A DNA stretch of 64,000 nucleotides from Gigaspora rosea (taxonomy: Eukaryota; Glomeromycota; Glomeromycetes; Diversisporales; Gigasporaceae), in the NCBI GenBank assembly GCA_003550325.1, contig QKWP01001272.1:37857-101856 (forward strand), read 5' to 3'. Both the position numbers and the translations under genes were made by a program. A model generated the notes under the pieces. That model was not told the DNA's origin and ran no database searches. It worked only from the letters and a program-made list of their open reading frames with translations. Positions 34,073-48,129 of this stretch are shown one piece after another; the first letter of the stretch is position 1, and every line of letters starts with the position of its first letter.

Positions 34073-35306
34073 GATTATAACTAATTTTCACCCTAGGTGA
34101 TATCACCTATGTCGGGTGATCGTCATTGTTTACATGATCACACCTGTTACACACTGGTTACACAACATCAGATCTATAAGTATTTTTTTTACAGTATTTC
34201 TTTTTTTTTACCGAAGTTGCTTTTAGTTTATTTTCTTGGCTTTTAGATAACGGTTTTGATGATTTTCGTTGTCATTGGTGTCGTTAGTTGGTATCGTTGC
34301 TTTGGTGTCGTCATTGCTTTGGTGTCATTGTTGCTTGGTGTCATTGCTTCGGTATCATATAGTTAGAATGCATTTTACTTTTGAACGTTTTTTTTTTTAG
34401 TTTGCAGCATTTCACGTACGTTTTGCTCTTTTTAGTCGCGTCTTTCTTGGTCATCGTTTGTTGGTGGCACTTGTTGCCTCGTTTACACAATTGCATTGCT
34501 TGCTGTGCCATTAGTTAGTGGTTAGATCGTTAGAGTATAGTTACAATGCATTTTACTTTTGAGCTTTTTTTTTTAGTTCGTAGCATTTCACTTTTGGTAT
34601 GTTTTGCTTTCTTAGTGCCGCTTCGCTGTTTTTTGGTGCTTTAAATTTTCTTGGCCGTCGTTTATTGGTATAGCACTTAGTAGTGCTTCGTTTTCTTGGC
34701 TTTTAGATAACGGTTTTGATGTTTTTCATTGTTGGTGTACGTCGCTAGTGTCGTTATTTGGTATTGTTGCTTTGGTGTCATTACTACGGTACCGATTCTT
34801 ACATAACTTCGGTACAAGGTTTTTTTAATGTCGTAGCTGATGATGAAATTTGGTTTATTTTGATATGTTGTCCTATAGGGTTAGGGTTAGGGTATTGGGT
34901 TAGAATTAGTGCTAGTTAGATAATATACTGATGTAGTTCAAGTTTGATTTATTTAATAAAAAAAAATTTTTTCAACTTATTGTCCGAAATTCTATTGGTT
35001 AGGGTTAGGGTTAGGTTCGGGTTAAGTTTAGGGTTAGGGTATGGGTTAGGATAAAGGAGCGGAGCGGAGGCGACAGCCGTAGCGAGCGACTAATTTTTAT
35101 AATATATGTGGTTTTTTTCTTTATGTTACACTGAGCCTGATTTTAATTGGTCAGCTGCTGATTGAAGATCACGTAAACAGAAATTCAATCTTACGTCCCG
35201 GTATGTTCTCGTATTTTGGAACGACTCCCAACCCGACTCCCGACCAGACTTCCGACCCGACTTCCGAACTAGGTGATATCACCTAGGGTGAAAGTTAGCA
35301 ACAGTC
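34073..35306. mobile_element. MULE-like 1.23-kb element with 9-bp duplication
   Basis: A perfect 9-bp duplication TATCTAAAT (34064-34072 and 35307-35315) flanks inverted ends of about 38 bp. The left is GATTATAACTAATTTTCACC then CTAGGTGATATCACCT; the right reverse complement is GACTGTTGCTAACTTTCACC then the same. A 9-bp duplication is diagnostic of Mutator-like elements. The interior has no transposase. It is GT-rich with a roughly 470-bp duplicated block (TTCTTGGCTTTTAGATAACG at about 34,222 and 34,690) and interrupted TTAGGG tracts (34,879-35,045). Copy 3 has the empty site. Confidence 0.85.
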
Positions 35307-38300
35307 TATCTAAATAGCGCATATAAATATTTAGATTGTAAAGTTTATCTTAAATAAAAATCTTTTTTTTTACCATCCATAACAGAACTAGGCTCAACTT
35401 TTTTCAAGATTGTAAAGATCGAATTTACCAACATTGAAGCATCTTAAGTAGAGTATTCGGTCTAATAATCTTTTCAATACACTAGAATGCTTATGGCGTA
35501 ATCTAAAGCCAAAATAACCCAAATTACTCAGACAAACATTGTTATGCCTTGATCGAAACCAAATACTAGAGCAGAAAGATTTTATTTTAGATAGTGTTGT
35601 TGATTATCATTGTATAATTGTTATTATGACCTATGTTTTGCAATGCTATTTTGAATTTTTTCAATATGCTTTGAAAATACAGATAGTAATTTAAAAAAGT
35701 AACATTATTGTGCCTGGCATACAGTAAAAGTTTCAATAGTTCTTATATTTCATTACTAAGTAACCGATTGTAAAAAAAAATAAAATTAAAGCTTTATTAT
35801 GAATAAGAAAAATTTGATCATTGACACCTTATGATGTTAATCGATTACATTTAATCACCAATTTTCTGATTCCTCCTTTAGCAAATTAATTTCATTTTTT
35901 AGTTGCTTGTTTTCAGCCTTAATGCCTATATTTGAAAATAAAGCATGAATTACATGACTCCCCTAAATATTTGACACTTATTTAAATCAGCAAAGTGATC
36001 TTTTATGATTTTCATAAATCGTAGACAATGACTTTTTACAACAGAAGGCTTAAGAATTAAAAAAAAAAAAAAAGCGTATTTTAGAAATAAGTTGAGTTAA
36101 AAATTTTTTTGTGTATTATATCTTTTTACTTATAGTCTTTTCTTATGTTATTAATAATCTTCTTTTGGGTTTAAGTTCTTGTTATGTTGCTTGTATTTGG
36201 ATTCTTCAAAATTTAAATCAGAAAATGAATTGGAGTGTTTAAAGACTTTTATTTTGGTAGACTAGTGAATTTTGGAACATCCACACAACGTTCATAGGCG
36301 ATTAGATTATTTGAGTTGATGTTCCCTTATGAAACTCTTCAATAACAGACTTAAAACATAAAGTATCATAGTCATCTTCCGTCAGGATTAGTTCCTGTTG
36401 TATAAGTAGGTGCTTAATATGCTGTGAATGAAATTAAAACATAATTAATAAAAATGCTCATAAAGTAATAATAATATTTGAATTTGTAGTATATCAAACG
36501 CAAGTTTTTAAGCAAAAAACCTAACTAGTCCTTTCTCTAGAATCAGTAGATCTTATTCGAAGAAAGTTTAATTGTATTGCTCCTTTGTGGTACTGAATGA
36601 CCAACATGCCAAACGGTAGCTATCTTAGCAATATTGTTTTACTATAGATTTAAACAAGAATTGTTTTGATAATCTTATAAAGAAAAATCAAAAAAAAACC
36701 TTTATAGTGATGGAAAACAATGTTAGTTAAATGGTGATCACCTTTGCAACATTATTTCATATGTATTAGTAATCTTACAAAAAAAATCTCAGAAATAAAC
36801 CTTTGTGGTACCGAAAACTATATCAATCAAATAATACCTTTATAACTTGTTTGTAATAATAATATCCTGATCCATTGGGAATTAGCGAAAACGAAGTTTC
36901 TGCTTATTCACATATGGATCAGGATATTATTAATTAATCCTCCCGTGATCTTGATATAGTACAGTATATAGTAATCTTTTTCACAATCTCGCAAGGAAAA
37001 TCTAAAGAAAAGGACCTGGCTGCTACTAGAAACCTTTTTTAAGTCTACTGACGCCTTGTCTTTTATTCGCCTTACGATAGAAAATCCGTTAATATAAAGT
37101 GAAATTTTTCACATGAAATAAAAAAGCTAATAGTTCAAGAAAATAGTTTTTGACTACAAGATCTGATGTAAAATAAAATCACTGCGACAATTATAACAAA
37201 TTTACGCTTTATCTAAACAGATATAAATATATATATTCCAATAATTAAGCTACTGCATGATTTTCTGATATAATGTGAAAATCAAGCTCAAATATGAAAA
37301 TTTTTTAATACGTTTTATAATACGTTTTTTTTTTTTGGAAACTTGGGTAAATTATCTTCTCCGCTAAGGATGATAAATTATTAAATAAATTTGAAGCTCT
37401 CGCCTTATAACATATTCACTTAATCCCTCTTAATTTCACAACTTGCATATTATACATTACTAGTCAAAGTTATAAGTAATTAACCATTACTACGTTGGTT
37501 GTTGCGCAAAAAGAAAAAAAAACTTAAATAATGATCTAGAATTAATATAAGTGTAAAGTTTAGATTGTATGATTCTTTTTTATGCGTTATATAGAATTTT
37601 TTCTAAAAAGTTGAGGCATATAAATAACAGTTTTTAACTATTTTTTTTTTTTATTTTTTGGTTTTTTTTGTTATAAAAGTTTTAAAACGCGATAATAGAT
37701 TTATTAGATATAGTGTATTATATAATGCGTAAAACAAAACTACAAATATTCAATGATTTTCCAATAGAATATTAGTATGTGATACTATGAAATTTCAAGC
37801 TTATTAGATATAGAATTGAATATAAAGAATATATAAAAAAAAAAAAATTTAATAACGATAGTTATAACTTACATACTAGAGATAAGAACCATTTTAATTA
37901 GGCACCCAACTTTAGTTGCAAGTTCCTAGTTAGAAAAAATATTTAATATGATAGATCACAGATAGAGATTTTTAAACAACTAGCGTGATATTGATGTTTT
38001 TAAGAGTGCTTGTACTTAGTAGACATTTAATTATATCTGTAAAAAGATTATTGTATATTATTGATAGGAGTAAAAAATATATATATATAAATATTATTAT
38101 ATAATATTAATAGATGGTATATAAACAAAAGAAAGATTAATTTTTATAGGAAGACAAAAAAAATAAAAAGAACTTAGAAATAAATAACATGTAAATTTAT
38201 ATTGATTACTAATAAACTCAAGTCAAAAATTTAATATACAAATAAATTATTATTAATAAAACTTATCTTTTAATCGATGGAGGTTGAAAAATAATACGTG

Positions 38301-38389
38301 TCGATTGAGAATCATATATTATAAAAGCATACATATATTAATTTGTCTATTTGATAAATTTTCACCGGCGAAATAACATGCTTTATTCG

Positions 38390-41300
38390 AACGACATGTG
38401 TATGTCAATTTCGTTAGAAAATAAAAATTGACACAAAATAATTTCAACCCTTGAATGCATTTTTTTTTCGTCTTAAACTGTTTATTAGAATTTCGTCTTC
38501 AATAAATTTTAAATGCATAATATAATGAAAAACAAACAAAGTTATGCATTGATTCTAATATATCCTTTAATCCTTTATATACATTTAAAAATTCATATAT
38601 TAATCAATCAATCAATTAAGGGTGTTCCCAAGCATCAACCGAGATACATGCATTTCATAGTGATCGAAATAGTGCACAAGCATTATGATGCAATTTTAGC
38701 TACTGTTATAACACTTCGGATGAATGACGATATTATTGAGATATGCTCAAGCATTACTATTATTGTAATTTTAGTGATGCTCAATTGCAACGATAGATCA
38801 AAAAAATGATCTCAATCACTGCTTGAGGATTCTAAATAGTTTATAGAATTTTACAATAAATGGGTGTCCATAATGAAAATCCGTAATAAAAAAATATGAC
38901 AGCGCTTGAGCAATACTTTATTCATTTTATAAAGTTTTGATAAGTGGTTCGGGACAAAAAGTTGTTTGATTGAAATAGTGAACTCAATGGTCATTTTTTT
39001 ACTATTTAAAATCTTTTCTTTCACAAAAAAACTACCTTACTTAGACAAGCTTGATTGATCAAAAATACATTCCGTTAATTAAAATTTAATTCCGACACAT
39101 TTCTGACATACTTTGACCCATTAATTGAGGAGCCCTAAATTAATAGTTCATTACAATATCCATTCAGCATCAACGAACGTATGCCATAACATAACTTATT
39201 TTACCGTATTTTACTATACTAATTATAAAATTAGGAAAAATAATATATTTTAGACTTATTATTCTGCAAGCTTTTTTTTATTTTGATAAAATAACCACTA
39301 AATGAAACGAAGCCAGTGAGTGTATTCTTTAATCAAGTAGGATTCGAAGTTATCTAGCAACCTACAAGGGAAAAAGTATTAACTTAGGTCCTCTTATAAA
39401 TCACGATTTGCTTAATAATTATTAAAACGTCTTCTATTAACGTTTGTCCAATTCATCAAAAAATATAATGACCTAAGTATCGTATATCTCAAAATAACTG
39501 AATGTGCTCGAAATAATATTAGTGTTTGGAGATTCATCAGCTGCAATTATCGCATTAAATCTGCTTTCTCATCAAGTAGTTCTAGAAATCGTATAAAGTA
39601 TGAAGAAAGCATTATTACCAACTTTAACAGTGATATTATATAAGAGAATGAATCAGAGTTTTGAGTTATCTTTGTAATTGATGCAAATCAATACAATAAT
39701 AGTGAAAAGCTTAACGAGAATCAGGCATAATTATCATCAAATAGGTATCGGGTTGACGATTTCTATTAAAAAAAAAACTTTCAATTAAGCCCATTATCAA
39801 GCTGTTCTCAAGTAGTCTACATACAAGTTTTGCTCTGCCGTATAAAATTACAATAATTTCCAACGCTATAAATAGATAAAATAAAAATTACAATCGTACT
39901 TATTTTTTTGCAAAAATAATATAAAAATAAATACTATCTTTTCCTATGCTTAAAACCCTAATTTGTCGAGAAGTGTTACAATGTATATGCAGTAATTGCA
40001 TCAAATATATATATATATTTATATTAAATGTAATGCACAACCTTAACGCTGCTTATTCACACTTTTCTTGCGTCAGAATGTCAAATTACAATAACCTATT
40101 TGTAAAGAAGTCAGAAAAAGCCGACAGTTCATCAGATATTAATCAAATTGCAAACAATTTTATCCAATGGAATTTAGATGATAAAAGTTTACAGGATTCT
40201 TCACAGGATTTTCTAAATAAAATTGTTGAGGAAATGTGTAATCTTTATAATAAAGAAAGATCGAAAGGCAAAAAATCTCGTTCAATTCTTGATACGTTAG
40301 AACAATTTCTAATAAAGAAGAACCAAAATCCAAATAATATTATCAATTTTTGTTTAAATGATGAAACAAATCCTATAATTCAATTCGTTCTTGCATGTTG
40401 CTATCTTTATGGCCAATGGGTTGAAAAGGATGAACATAAGGCATTCATTTATTATCGAAAATCTGCAGAGATGGGACACGCTAAAGGAACATTTAATGTT
40501 GGAGATTGTTATTTTTATGGAATTGGAGTTGAAAAAGATGAGCATAAGGCATTCATTTATTATCAAAAATCTGCAGAGATGGGTGACGCCATTGCGATGA
40601 ATAATGTTGGAAATTGTTATTATAAAGGAATTGGAGTTGAAAAGGATGAGCATAAAGCATTCGAATATTACCAGAAATCTGCGAAGATGGGTAATGCCAT
40701 TGCAATGAATAATGTTGGAAATTGCTATTATAAAGGAATTGGAGTTGAAAAGGATGAGCATAAGGCATTCGAATATTACCAGAAATCTGCGGAGATGGGA
40801 AATGCCATTGCGATAGGTAACCTTGAAATATATCGAAATGAAATAGGAGTTGAAAAATATGAACATAAAGCATTCGAATATTACCAGAAATCTGCGGAGA
40901 TGGGTAATGCCTTTGCGATGAATAAAGTTGGAAATTGCTATTATAAAGGAATTGGAGTTGAAAAGGATGAGCATAAGGCATTCGAATATTACCAGAAATC
41001 TGCGGAGATGGGAAATGCCATTGCGATAGGTAACCTTGAAGTATATCGAAATGAAATAGGAGTTGAAAAATATGAACATAAAGCATTCGAATATTACCAG
41101 AAATCTGCGGAGATGGGTAATGCCTTTGCGATGAATAAAGTTGGAAATTGCTATTATAAAGGAATTGGAGTTGAAAAGGATGAGCATAAGGCATTCGAAT
41201 ATTACCAGAAATCTTCGGAGATGGGAAATGCCATTGCGATAGGTAGCCTTGAAAAATATCGAAATGAAATAGGAGTTGAGAAATATGAGCATAAAGCATT

Positions 41301-44300
41301 CGAATATTACCAGAAATCTGCGGAGATGGGTAATGCCAGTGCGATGAATAAGCTTGGAAATTGTTATCGGAATGGAATTGGAGTTGAAAAGGATGAGCAT
41401 AAGGCATTCGAATATTACCAGAAATCTGCGGAGATGGGAAATGCCATTGCGATAGGTATCCTTGAAAAAGAGGAACATAAAGCATTCGAATATTGCCAGA
41501 AATCTGCAGAGATGGGTAATGCCAGTGCGATGAATAAGCTTGGATATTATTATCGAAATGGGGTTGGAACACAAGTAGATATTCAAAAAGCCAATTATTG
41601 GTTTCAAAAGGAAAGAGATAGTTATCAGGAAATGATAAAGCCAATATATGAAAATCTTGAAATTGATGATATTGTTAAAAATTTATTAGACGATAAGAGA
41701 TATCAATTGGTATGGATTCCTTATGATGAATTTAAAGATATCAAAGAAATAGGAAAAGGTGGATTTGCTACTGTATATAGGGCGAAATGGATAAAACATT
41801 CTGTAAATCAAACATTCGCACTTAAAAAGATTCATAATCAAGAATATTTAATTGAGGTATTTATTTTTTTATTAACTGTTACATAATGGTTTATTAATTT
41901 TTTTTTTTAATTGCTAATGTATTTTTAAAAGTTAAAAGCGTATTGTGAAATCGGATACGAGAATCCAACATTTTTAAAATGCCATGGAATATCAAAGGAT
42001 GAAAAAGGAAATTATGTTCTTGTTTTAAAATATGCTAGTATGGGTTCCTTATGCGAAAATCTTTGTAAAATATCGAAAATGGAATGGAAATCTAGGTTAA
42101 GTTTGCTGCTAAGTATAAGTTCTGATCTTAAAGCAATTCATTCCCAAGATCTTATTCATCGAGATTTACATAGCGGTAATATTTTGCAAGATAATTTACA
42201 TAGCGCGTACATTACTGACTTGGGACTTTCTATTCAATCTCATAAACAACAAAATAAGGTTTTTGGGGTTATACCTTATGTTGCTCCTGAGGTTTTGAAT
42301 CGTCAACCGTTCACTCAAGCTGCCGATATTTATGCTTTTGGAGTCATCATGTCGGAGATATCAATTGGACAAAGACCTTTCGATGGTGAACCATTTAATG
42401 AATGTCTCGCAATTAAGATATGTAATGGATTGCGACCTAATTTTGCTCACGGAACTCCTGATTGCTATATTAAATTAGCAACGCAATGCATGGATTCTGA
42501 TCCGAATAAAAGACCTACTGCTGAAAAAATTAATTTGATAATAAACAATTGGCTCAATTCTATCAATTCTATAAATATCAATTTATTTATTGAAAACTTA
42601 GATAGTAAAAACGATATTCGAAAACAGTTCTTAGTTGCTAATATGTTTAATATATTTTCAAGCACACAAAAACACCCGAATAGTATGTACACCTCAAAAC
42701 TCATCAATGTGCAAGAAATCACCGAAATTTTATCAAAGATGGTCATTACTGGCACTAGTAAATCAATAGATAGCGTGGAAATTCCCTAATGAGTGATTTT
42801 TTTTTGTTACCAGTTCGACACGAAGAATTTATCACGCGATGTGTGGTGCAACAACTTTAATTGGCTAATTTATGTCAATCAAAGCGTGATATTTGACCAA
42901 TCAATCAATTTAATATAGACGGTAAACACTTGGTCGTAAAAATAGCTACAGAATTTTATAAAGATACGTTCTAACGATTAAACAAATCGTGAAAAATGGT
43001 AAAGATCATAATTTATTAAATTTAATAATCGATTTTACATTTTACATTTCTGTAATTGTTATCAAATATCAAATAAGTTATAAGTACTATTGTATTAACA
43101 ATGTCCTATTTAACAAAATTTGATTTAACTTTTTGATCTTTTAATTATCATTAATGAATTTGATTGGTTAGTATTGTTGAACGTCGGAATCGGATTTTTA
43201 TGGATTTCGAACCAACTTATGATACAATAAAATTCTAAACTGACTCTATTGAAATTAAAACTCTACTTAATAAGTGGATTTAAAAATAGTTTACTGTAAA
43301 ATTTAAACAATCATTATTAAAATCAATAAAAATATTTGACCAAAATTTTTTTAACTTGTTCGCCAAATCACTCTATATTGCAGTATTGTAAAATTTTTTA
43401 ACAATGACTAAGTTGCAAGGATATCTGCAATACATTGAAATATATAATGTGAAGATTATGATTTCTGTATTAAAGTTCTTCAAGGTCCATTAAATGAACT
43501 ATTGGAACCGTCAAAAATCATTATTTGGCTAAAGAACATTCAGGTTATAGAACCTTAAAATACATACAAATTCTGTATTGTAACTTATTAAAGTTGAGTA
43601 AATATTCCCGTTGACAGAACATATGACATATTTTATAGTTTATGTTGGTTATTCGAAACTATGAGATGCGATATGTAATTTAAAATTTAAATTAAAACTT
43701 GCTTTCTTTTTTTTGTATTCCTTTTATTTTTCCTTTAAATTGGTCTTGATTAATAAAATGGTATACCTTGAGTATAGTCACATTTTCATCTATTTTGTGA
43801 CAGAGTCTCATATTTTCCACCTGCAACGCCAAATAAGAACAAAGATCTAAATATTCAAACTAATTTATCTTTTGTACCTCAATTAAAGTCTACACATTAG
43901 GACGTAGAGTAATTAATGTTAGTTCATTAATTAAGGTGACATTTATGTTTTAAGTATATAAATAGCGCATATAAATATTTAGATTGTAAATATTATCTTA
44001 AATAAAAATCTTTTTTTTACCATCCTTAACTGTTAACAGAATTTGCCAACATTGAAGCATCTTAAGTAGAGTATTCGGTCTAATAATCTTTTCAATACAC
44101 TAGAATGCTTATGCTATTTTGAATTTTTCAATATGCTTTGAAAATACAGATAGATAATTTAAAAAAGCAACATTATTGTGCCTGGCATATATATCAATAA
44201 AATTTTCAATATTTCTTATATTTCATTACTAAGTAACCGATTGTAAAAAAATAAAATTAAAGGTTTATTATGAATAAGAAAAATTTATCATTGACACCTT

Positions 44301-46255
44301 ATGCTGTCAATCGATTACATTTAAATTAATTTCATTTTTTTAGTTGCTTGTTTTCAGCCTTAATACCTATATTTGAAAATAAAACATGAATTACATGACT
44401 CCCCTAAATATTTGACACTTATTTAAATCAGCAAAGTGATCTTTTTATGATTTTCATAAATCGTAGACAATGGCTTTTTACAACAGAAGGTTTAAGAATT
44501 AAAAAAAAAAAAAAAAAAAGTACTTCAGAAATAAGCGAGTTTAAAATTTTTTTGTGTATTATATATTTTTGCTTGTAGTCTTTTCTTATGTTATTAATAA
44601 TCTTCTTTTGGGTTTAGGTTCTTGTTATGTTGCTTGTGTTTTGGATTCTTCAAAATTTTAATCAGAAAATGAATTGGAGTGTTTAGAGACTTTTATTTTT
44701 GTAGACTAGTGAATTTTGGAACATCCACACAACGTTCATAGGCGATTAGATTATTTGAGTTGATGTTCCCTTATGAAACTCTTCAATAACAGACTTAAGA
44801 CATAAAGTATCATAGTCATCTTCCATCAGGATTAGTTCCTGTTGTATAAGTGGGTGCTTAATATGTTGTAAATGAAAATTAAAACATAATTAATAAAAAT
44901 GCTCATCAAGTAATAATAATATTTGAATTTGTAGTATATCAAATGCAAGTTTTTAGGGAAAAAACCTAACTAGTCCTTTCTCTAGAATTAGTAGATCTTA
45001 TTTGAAGAAACTTAATTGTATTACTCCTTTGTAGTACTGAATGACCAACATGCCAAATGGTAGCTATCTTTGCAATATTGGTTTACTATAGATATAAACA
45101 TACAAAGAAAAATCAAAGAAAAACCTTTGATCACCTTTGCATCATTATTTCATGTGTTAGAAATTTTACAAAAAAATCTCAGAAATAAACCTTTGTGGTA
45201 CCGAAAACTATATCAATCAAATAATACCTTTGTAGCTTGTTTGTAATAATAATATCCTGATCCATTGGGAATTAGCGAAAACGAAGTTTCTGCTTATTCA
45301 CATATGGATCAGGATATTATTAATTATTATGTATATAATAATCTTTTTCGTTACACCAACAAGTTATCTCGCAAGGAAAATCAAGAAATGGACTTGGCTG
45401 CTACTAGAAACCTTTTTTTAAGTCTACTGACACCTTGTCTTTTATTCTCTTTACGATAGATAATCCGTTAATATAAAGTGAATTTTTCACATGAAATAAA
45501 AAAGCTAATAGTTCAAGAAAATAGTTTTTGACTACAAGATCTTTTGTAAAATAAAATCATGTGATAAAATTATAACAAATTTACGCTTTATCTAAACAGA
45601 TTATAAATTTATATATTTCAATAATTAAGCTACTGCATGAAAATTACAATTTTTTAATACGTTTTATAATACTTTTTTTTTTTTTGGAAAATTGGAAATT
45701 ATCTTCTCTGTTAAGCATGATAAATTATTAAATAAATTTGAAATTCTCGCCTTATAACATATTCGCTTAATCCCCCCTAATCCCACAACTTGCATATTAT
45801 ATATTACCAGTTAAAGTTATAAGTAATTAACCATTACAGTACTACGTTGATTGTTGCGCAAAAAGAAAATAAAACTTAAAATAACGATTTAGAATTAATA
45901 TAAGTGTAAAGTTTAGATTGTATGATTCTTTTTTTTGTGTTATATAGAATTTTTCTAAAAAGTTGAGCATATAAATAACAGTTTTTAACTATTTTTTTTT
46001 TTTATTTTTTGCTTTTTTTTGTTACAAAAGTTTTAGAACGCGATAATAGATTTATATAGGTACAGTGATATAAAACAAAACTACAAATATTTAAAGATTT
46101 TTCAATAGAATAATAGTAATAATAGTACGTGATACTATGAAAAATTCAAGCTTATTAGTATAGAATTGAATATAAGAATATAAAAGAAAATTTAATAATG
46201 ATGGTTATAACTTACATACTAGAGATAATTAGATATCTAAAAACCATTTTAGAGT
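38390..46255 (+). repeat. tandem unit, copy 3 (carries gene D)
   Basis: Starts with ACATGTGTATGTCAATTTCG like copy 1 and ends near AACCATTTT at 46,250, beyond which copies 1 and 2 diverge. It has empty sites for the MITEs and the MULE found in the other copies, so it best shows the ancestral arrangement. 38,835-39,215, upstream of the gene, is not shared with copy 1. The 3' flank 42,800-46,255 has no gene; a frame at 45,265-45,459 is not conserved in the other copies. Confidence 0.8.
40078..42789 (+). CDS. Sel1-repeat / TKL-type protein kinase (gene D), intact
   Basis: Two exons, 40078-41856 and 41932-42789, with a 75-nt GT..AG intron (GTATTT..TTTTTAAAAG) in the same place as in gene B; 878 residues. 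The start is MSNYNNLFVKKSEKADSSSD. Residues 1-100 match gene B. About 12 Sel1-like repeats follow, again alternating full and short types. The kinase domain (residues about 555-810) has IGKGGFATVY, ALKKIHN, HRDLHSGNIL (Asp 671), DLG, PYVAPEVL and PNKRPTAEKI. It is nearly identical to B in the kinase and tail, but has four residues fewer after the G-loop (AKWIKHSVNQ for AKWIKPNKYSVNQ and its variants). B and D therefore differ mainly in length of the repeat arm, which should change reach or partner set. Substrate unknown. Confidence 0.9.
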
Positions 46256-46260
46256 GTTAC

Positions 46261-46690
46261 TATGATCAGATTTTTATCAGTAAAATTAAAGTAATTAATT
46301 GAATAAAATTCTACTTTACTTAATTATAAAGAAAAGTGCGAAATTCTAAAGAATTCACATAAATATTGCACTTGTTTTTCTGATTTCTGTTGACTGAAAA
46401 TTGTTTGTCAGAACTATCTCAAGGTAATTACGTTTGATTTTTCGCTAATGCTCTAATTAAGTTTCGACTTATACATTTAATATAATTTTTTTTTGGTCTT
46501 AATTAATGAATTTTTAAATATTCTTTAAATGAACGCTCAAAAATATATTAATGAAAGAAATTGAAGCGTAGCTTTATTCTTTGACTTTATATAAAACAAC
46601 TTCATGTTAATTTCACGTCTTGATAATAAGTTGAAATCTTTTAAAGATCGGTTTTAAATTAATAATATTCGATCAAAGACATAACTTACC
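46261..46690. repeat. right arm of array-flanking inverted repeat
   Basis: Reverse complement of 16,741-17,218 with moderate divergence; see the left arm for shared words. It begins immediately where tandem copy 3 stops. Confidence 0.65.
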
Positions 46691-46748
46691 AAGAAAGATT
46701 AAGTGTAATTATATTACAGTATTATAATCAATCATAATTATAGACAAA

Positions 46749-47670
46749 ATGCCATGGGTATCCAAACAAAAAACTTTTAGCACGTAAAGCAAGTCAAATG
46801 TCAGTGAACGCACGAAAAGCTGCTCAGAAAAAAAAGCAGCTCAGCAAGAACAAGCTGTTCAGCAAGAAAAACTAATTCAAGATATTAATCCAAATGGATA
46901 ATGACAAATTGCAACAGGTTTATCAAATCATTGTTCAACCTGCTAATAATAAAAAAATAAACCAAACAACACTTCGTCAAAGGTTAATTGATAAGGTTAA
47001 ACAACTACCTGACAATCAATTAAAATATGCGATCCATTTATTTGATACAATGCGATACTCTAAAGTACCAAGTGAGGGTAATTTCCTTTCACCATTCTTG
47101 CAAAATAAGGTCTATATTTTATAAATTCGTCTCTCTATAAAGCGGGTCAGGATTCAGACTCATTAATTCAAAAAAATAAGGCACTTCAAAAACAAGTTAC
47201 TCAATTAGAACATACAAATGCCAAAAAGAGTTATAAAGTTAGACAATTGATAGGAACATTATAACAATATGAACTCAAAAACAACGCTATTATGTATCAA
47301 AAGTACATGCTGCAGCCCAGAAACCATTACCAGCAGATTTTTGAAACAATTCTCATGAAAAGCAAATGTCAATATACAACCCGTTTTATAACTTAGCCAC
47401 ACAAGTATCACAAATTAATAAAATGTCATTTCAAAGCACTCCTAGTTATACAATCATTTTTAGATTTTTTAATTGGAGAAGATTTATCGATTTCAGCTCA
47501 ATCTGTTATTAGATGGAAGAAGGAATTAGTGAAATTCATATAACTAAGACGTTTAATCAAAGTAGTTGTTCAGAATATTTTATATTTGGAATAGCAGCAG
47601 ATAAATTGACCAGACATCAACATAAAATATTTGCGTTCTGTATAATATTCTGGAACTAGAACCCAGACAT
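46749..47670 (+). pseudogene. dead transposase-like gene, family uncertain
   Basis: Fragments in changing frames read as one protein. An Arg/Lys/Gln-rich start (ARKASQMSVNARKAAQ, then KAAQQEQAVQQEKLIQDINP) is followed by a helical part (46,894-47,124, with LRQRLIDKVKQLPDNQLKYA) and a coiled-coil-like segment (KALQKQVTQLEHTNAKK). The end contains IGEDLSISAQSVIRWKKELV and FGIAADKLTRHQHKIFAFCI. The last motif resembles the segment around the first catalytic Asp of DDE transposases or of Rhizophagus multi-copy host-like ORFs. Several stops and frameshifts show it is dead. No inverted ends were identified. Confidence 0.5.
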
Positions 47671-47679
47671 CTCTTATAA

Positions 47680-48125
47680 AGGTCATAACTGGATTTTGGC
47701 CAATTTCAACCTAATTTGCTAAAAATAATAAATTTACATTTTCTTAAATAACTTTTGATTAGTGATCAGAATTGGATGAACTTTCTTTTATTAGAAGCAC
47801 TACACTAAGAACTTCATTTTTAAAAAAAATTCATTTAATTGGATTACTGAATGCCAAGATAATTGCAAAAAAAACTGTTTTTTTTTGCTTTTTAAGTTTC
47901 AGGGTTTTTGCTAAAACATGTAAAGCATGACCCCTGTACTAGATAGATGTCTGGGTCCTCTAGAACTCCATGATAATAAGCCCAATTTTCAAGTATTGGC
48001 AATAAAAAATTTAAATTTTTGTACAGAAAAATCAGTTGCACAAGCAATATTTGAAATATTTAATCATTTTAAATTAAATAGGTAGCAATGCTTTATATGC
48101 ACCTTAGATAATACTAATTAGAAGT
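47680..48125. other. intergenic, AT-rich
   Basis: No gene seen. Short words shared with the foldback modules (AACTTTTGATTAGTGATCAG at about 47,752) indicate a worn fragment of that family. Confidence 0.4.
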
Positions 48126-48129
48126 TTAA

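Larger units (their letters stand above)
29865..38385 (+). repeat. tandem unit, copy 2 (carries pseudogene C)
   Basis: Collinear with copies 1 and 3, starting at CTGTTTGCTAGAATTTCGTC. It lacks about 1.3-2 kb that contains the promoter, 5' UTR and N-terminus of the kinase gene, and it carries two extra insertions at 33,711-35,306. The 3' flank 35,310-38,385 has no gene and follows copy 3 more closely than copy 1 (for example the AACCATTACTACGTTG segment, absent from copy 1). Confidence 0.8.

Noticed and set aside
34879..35047. Telomere or chromosome end
   Set aside because: TTAGGG words are interrupted, short, and inside a transposon with coding DNA on both sides.
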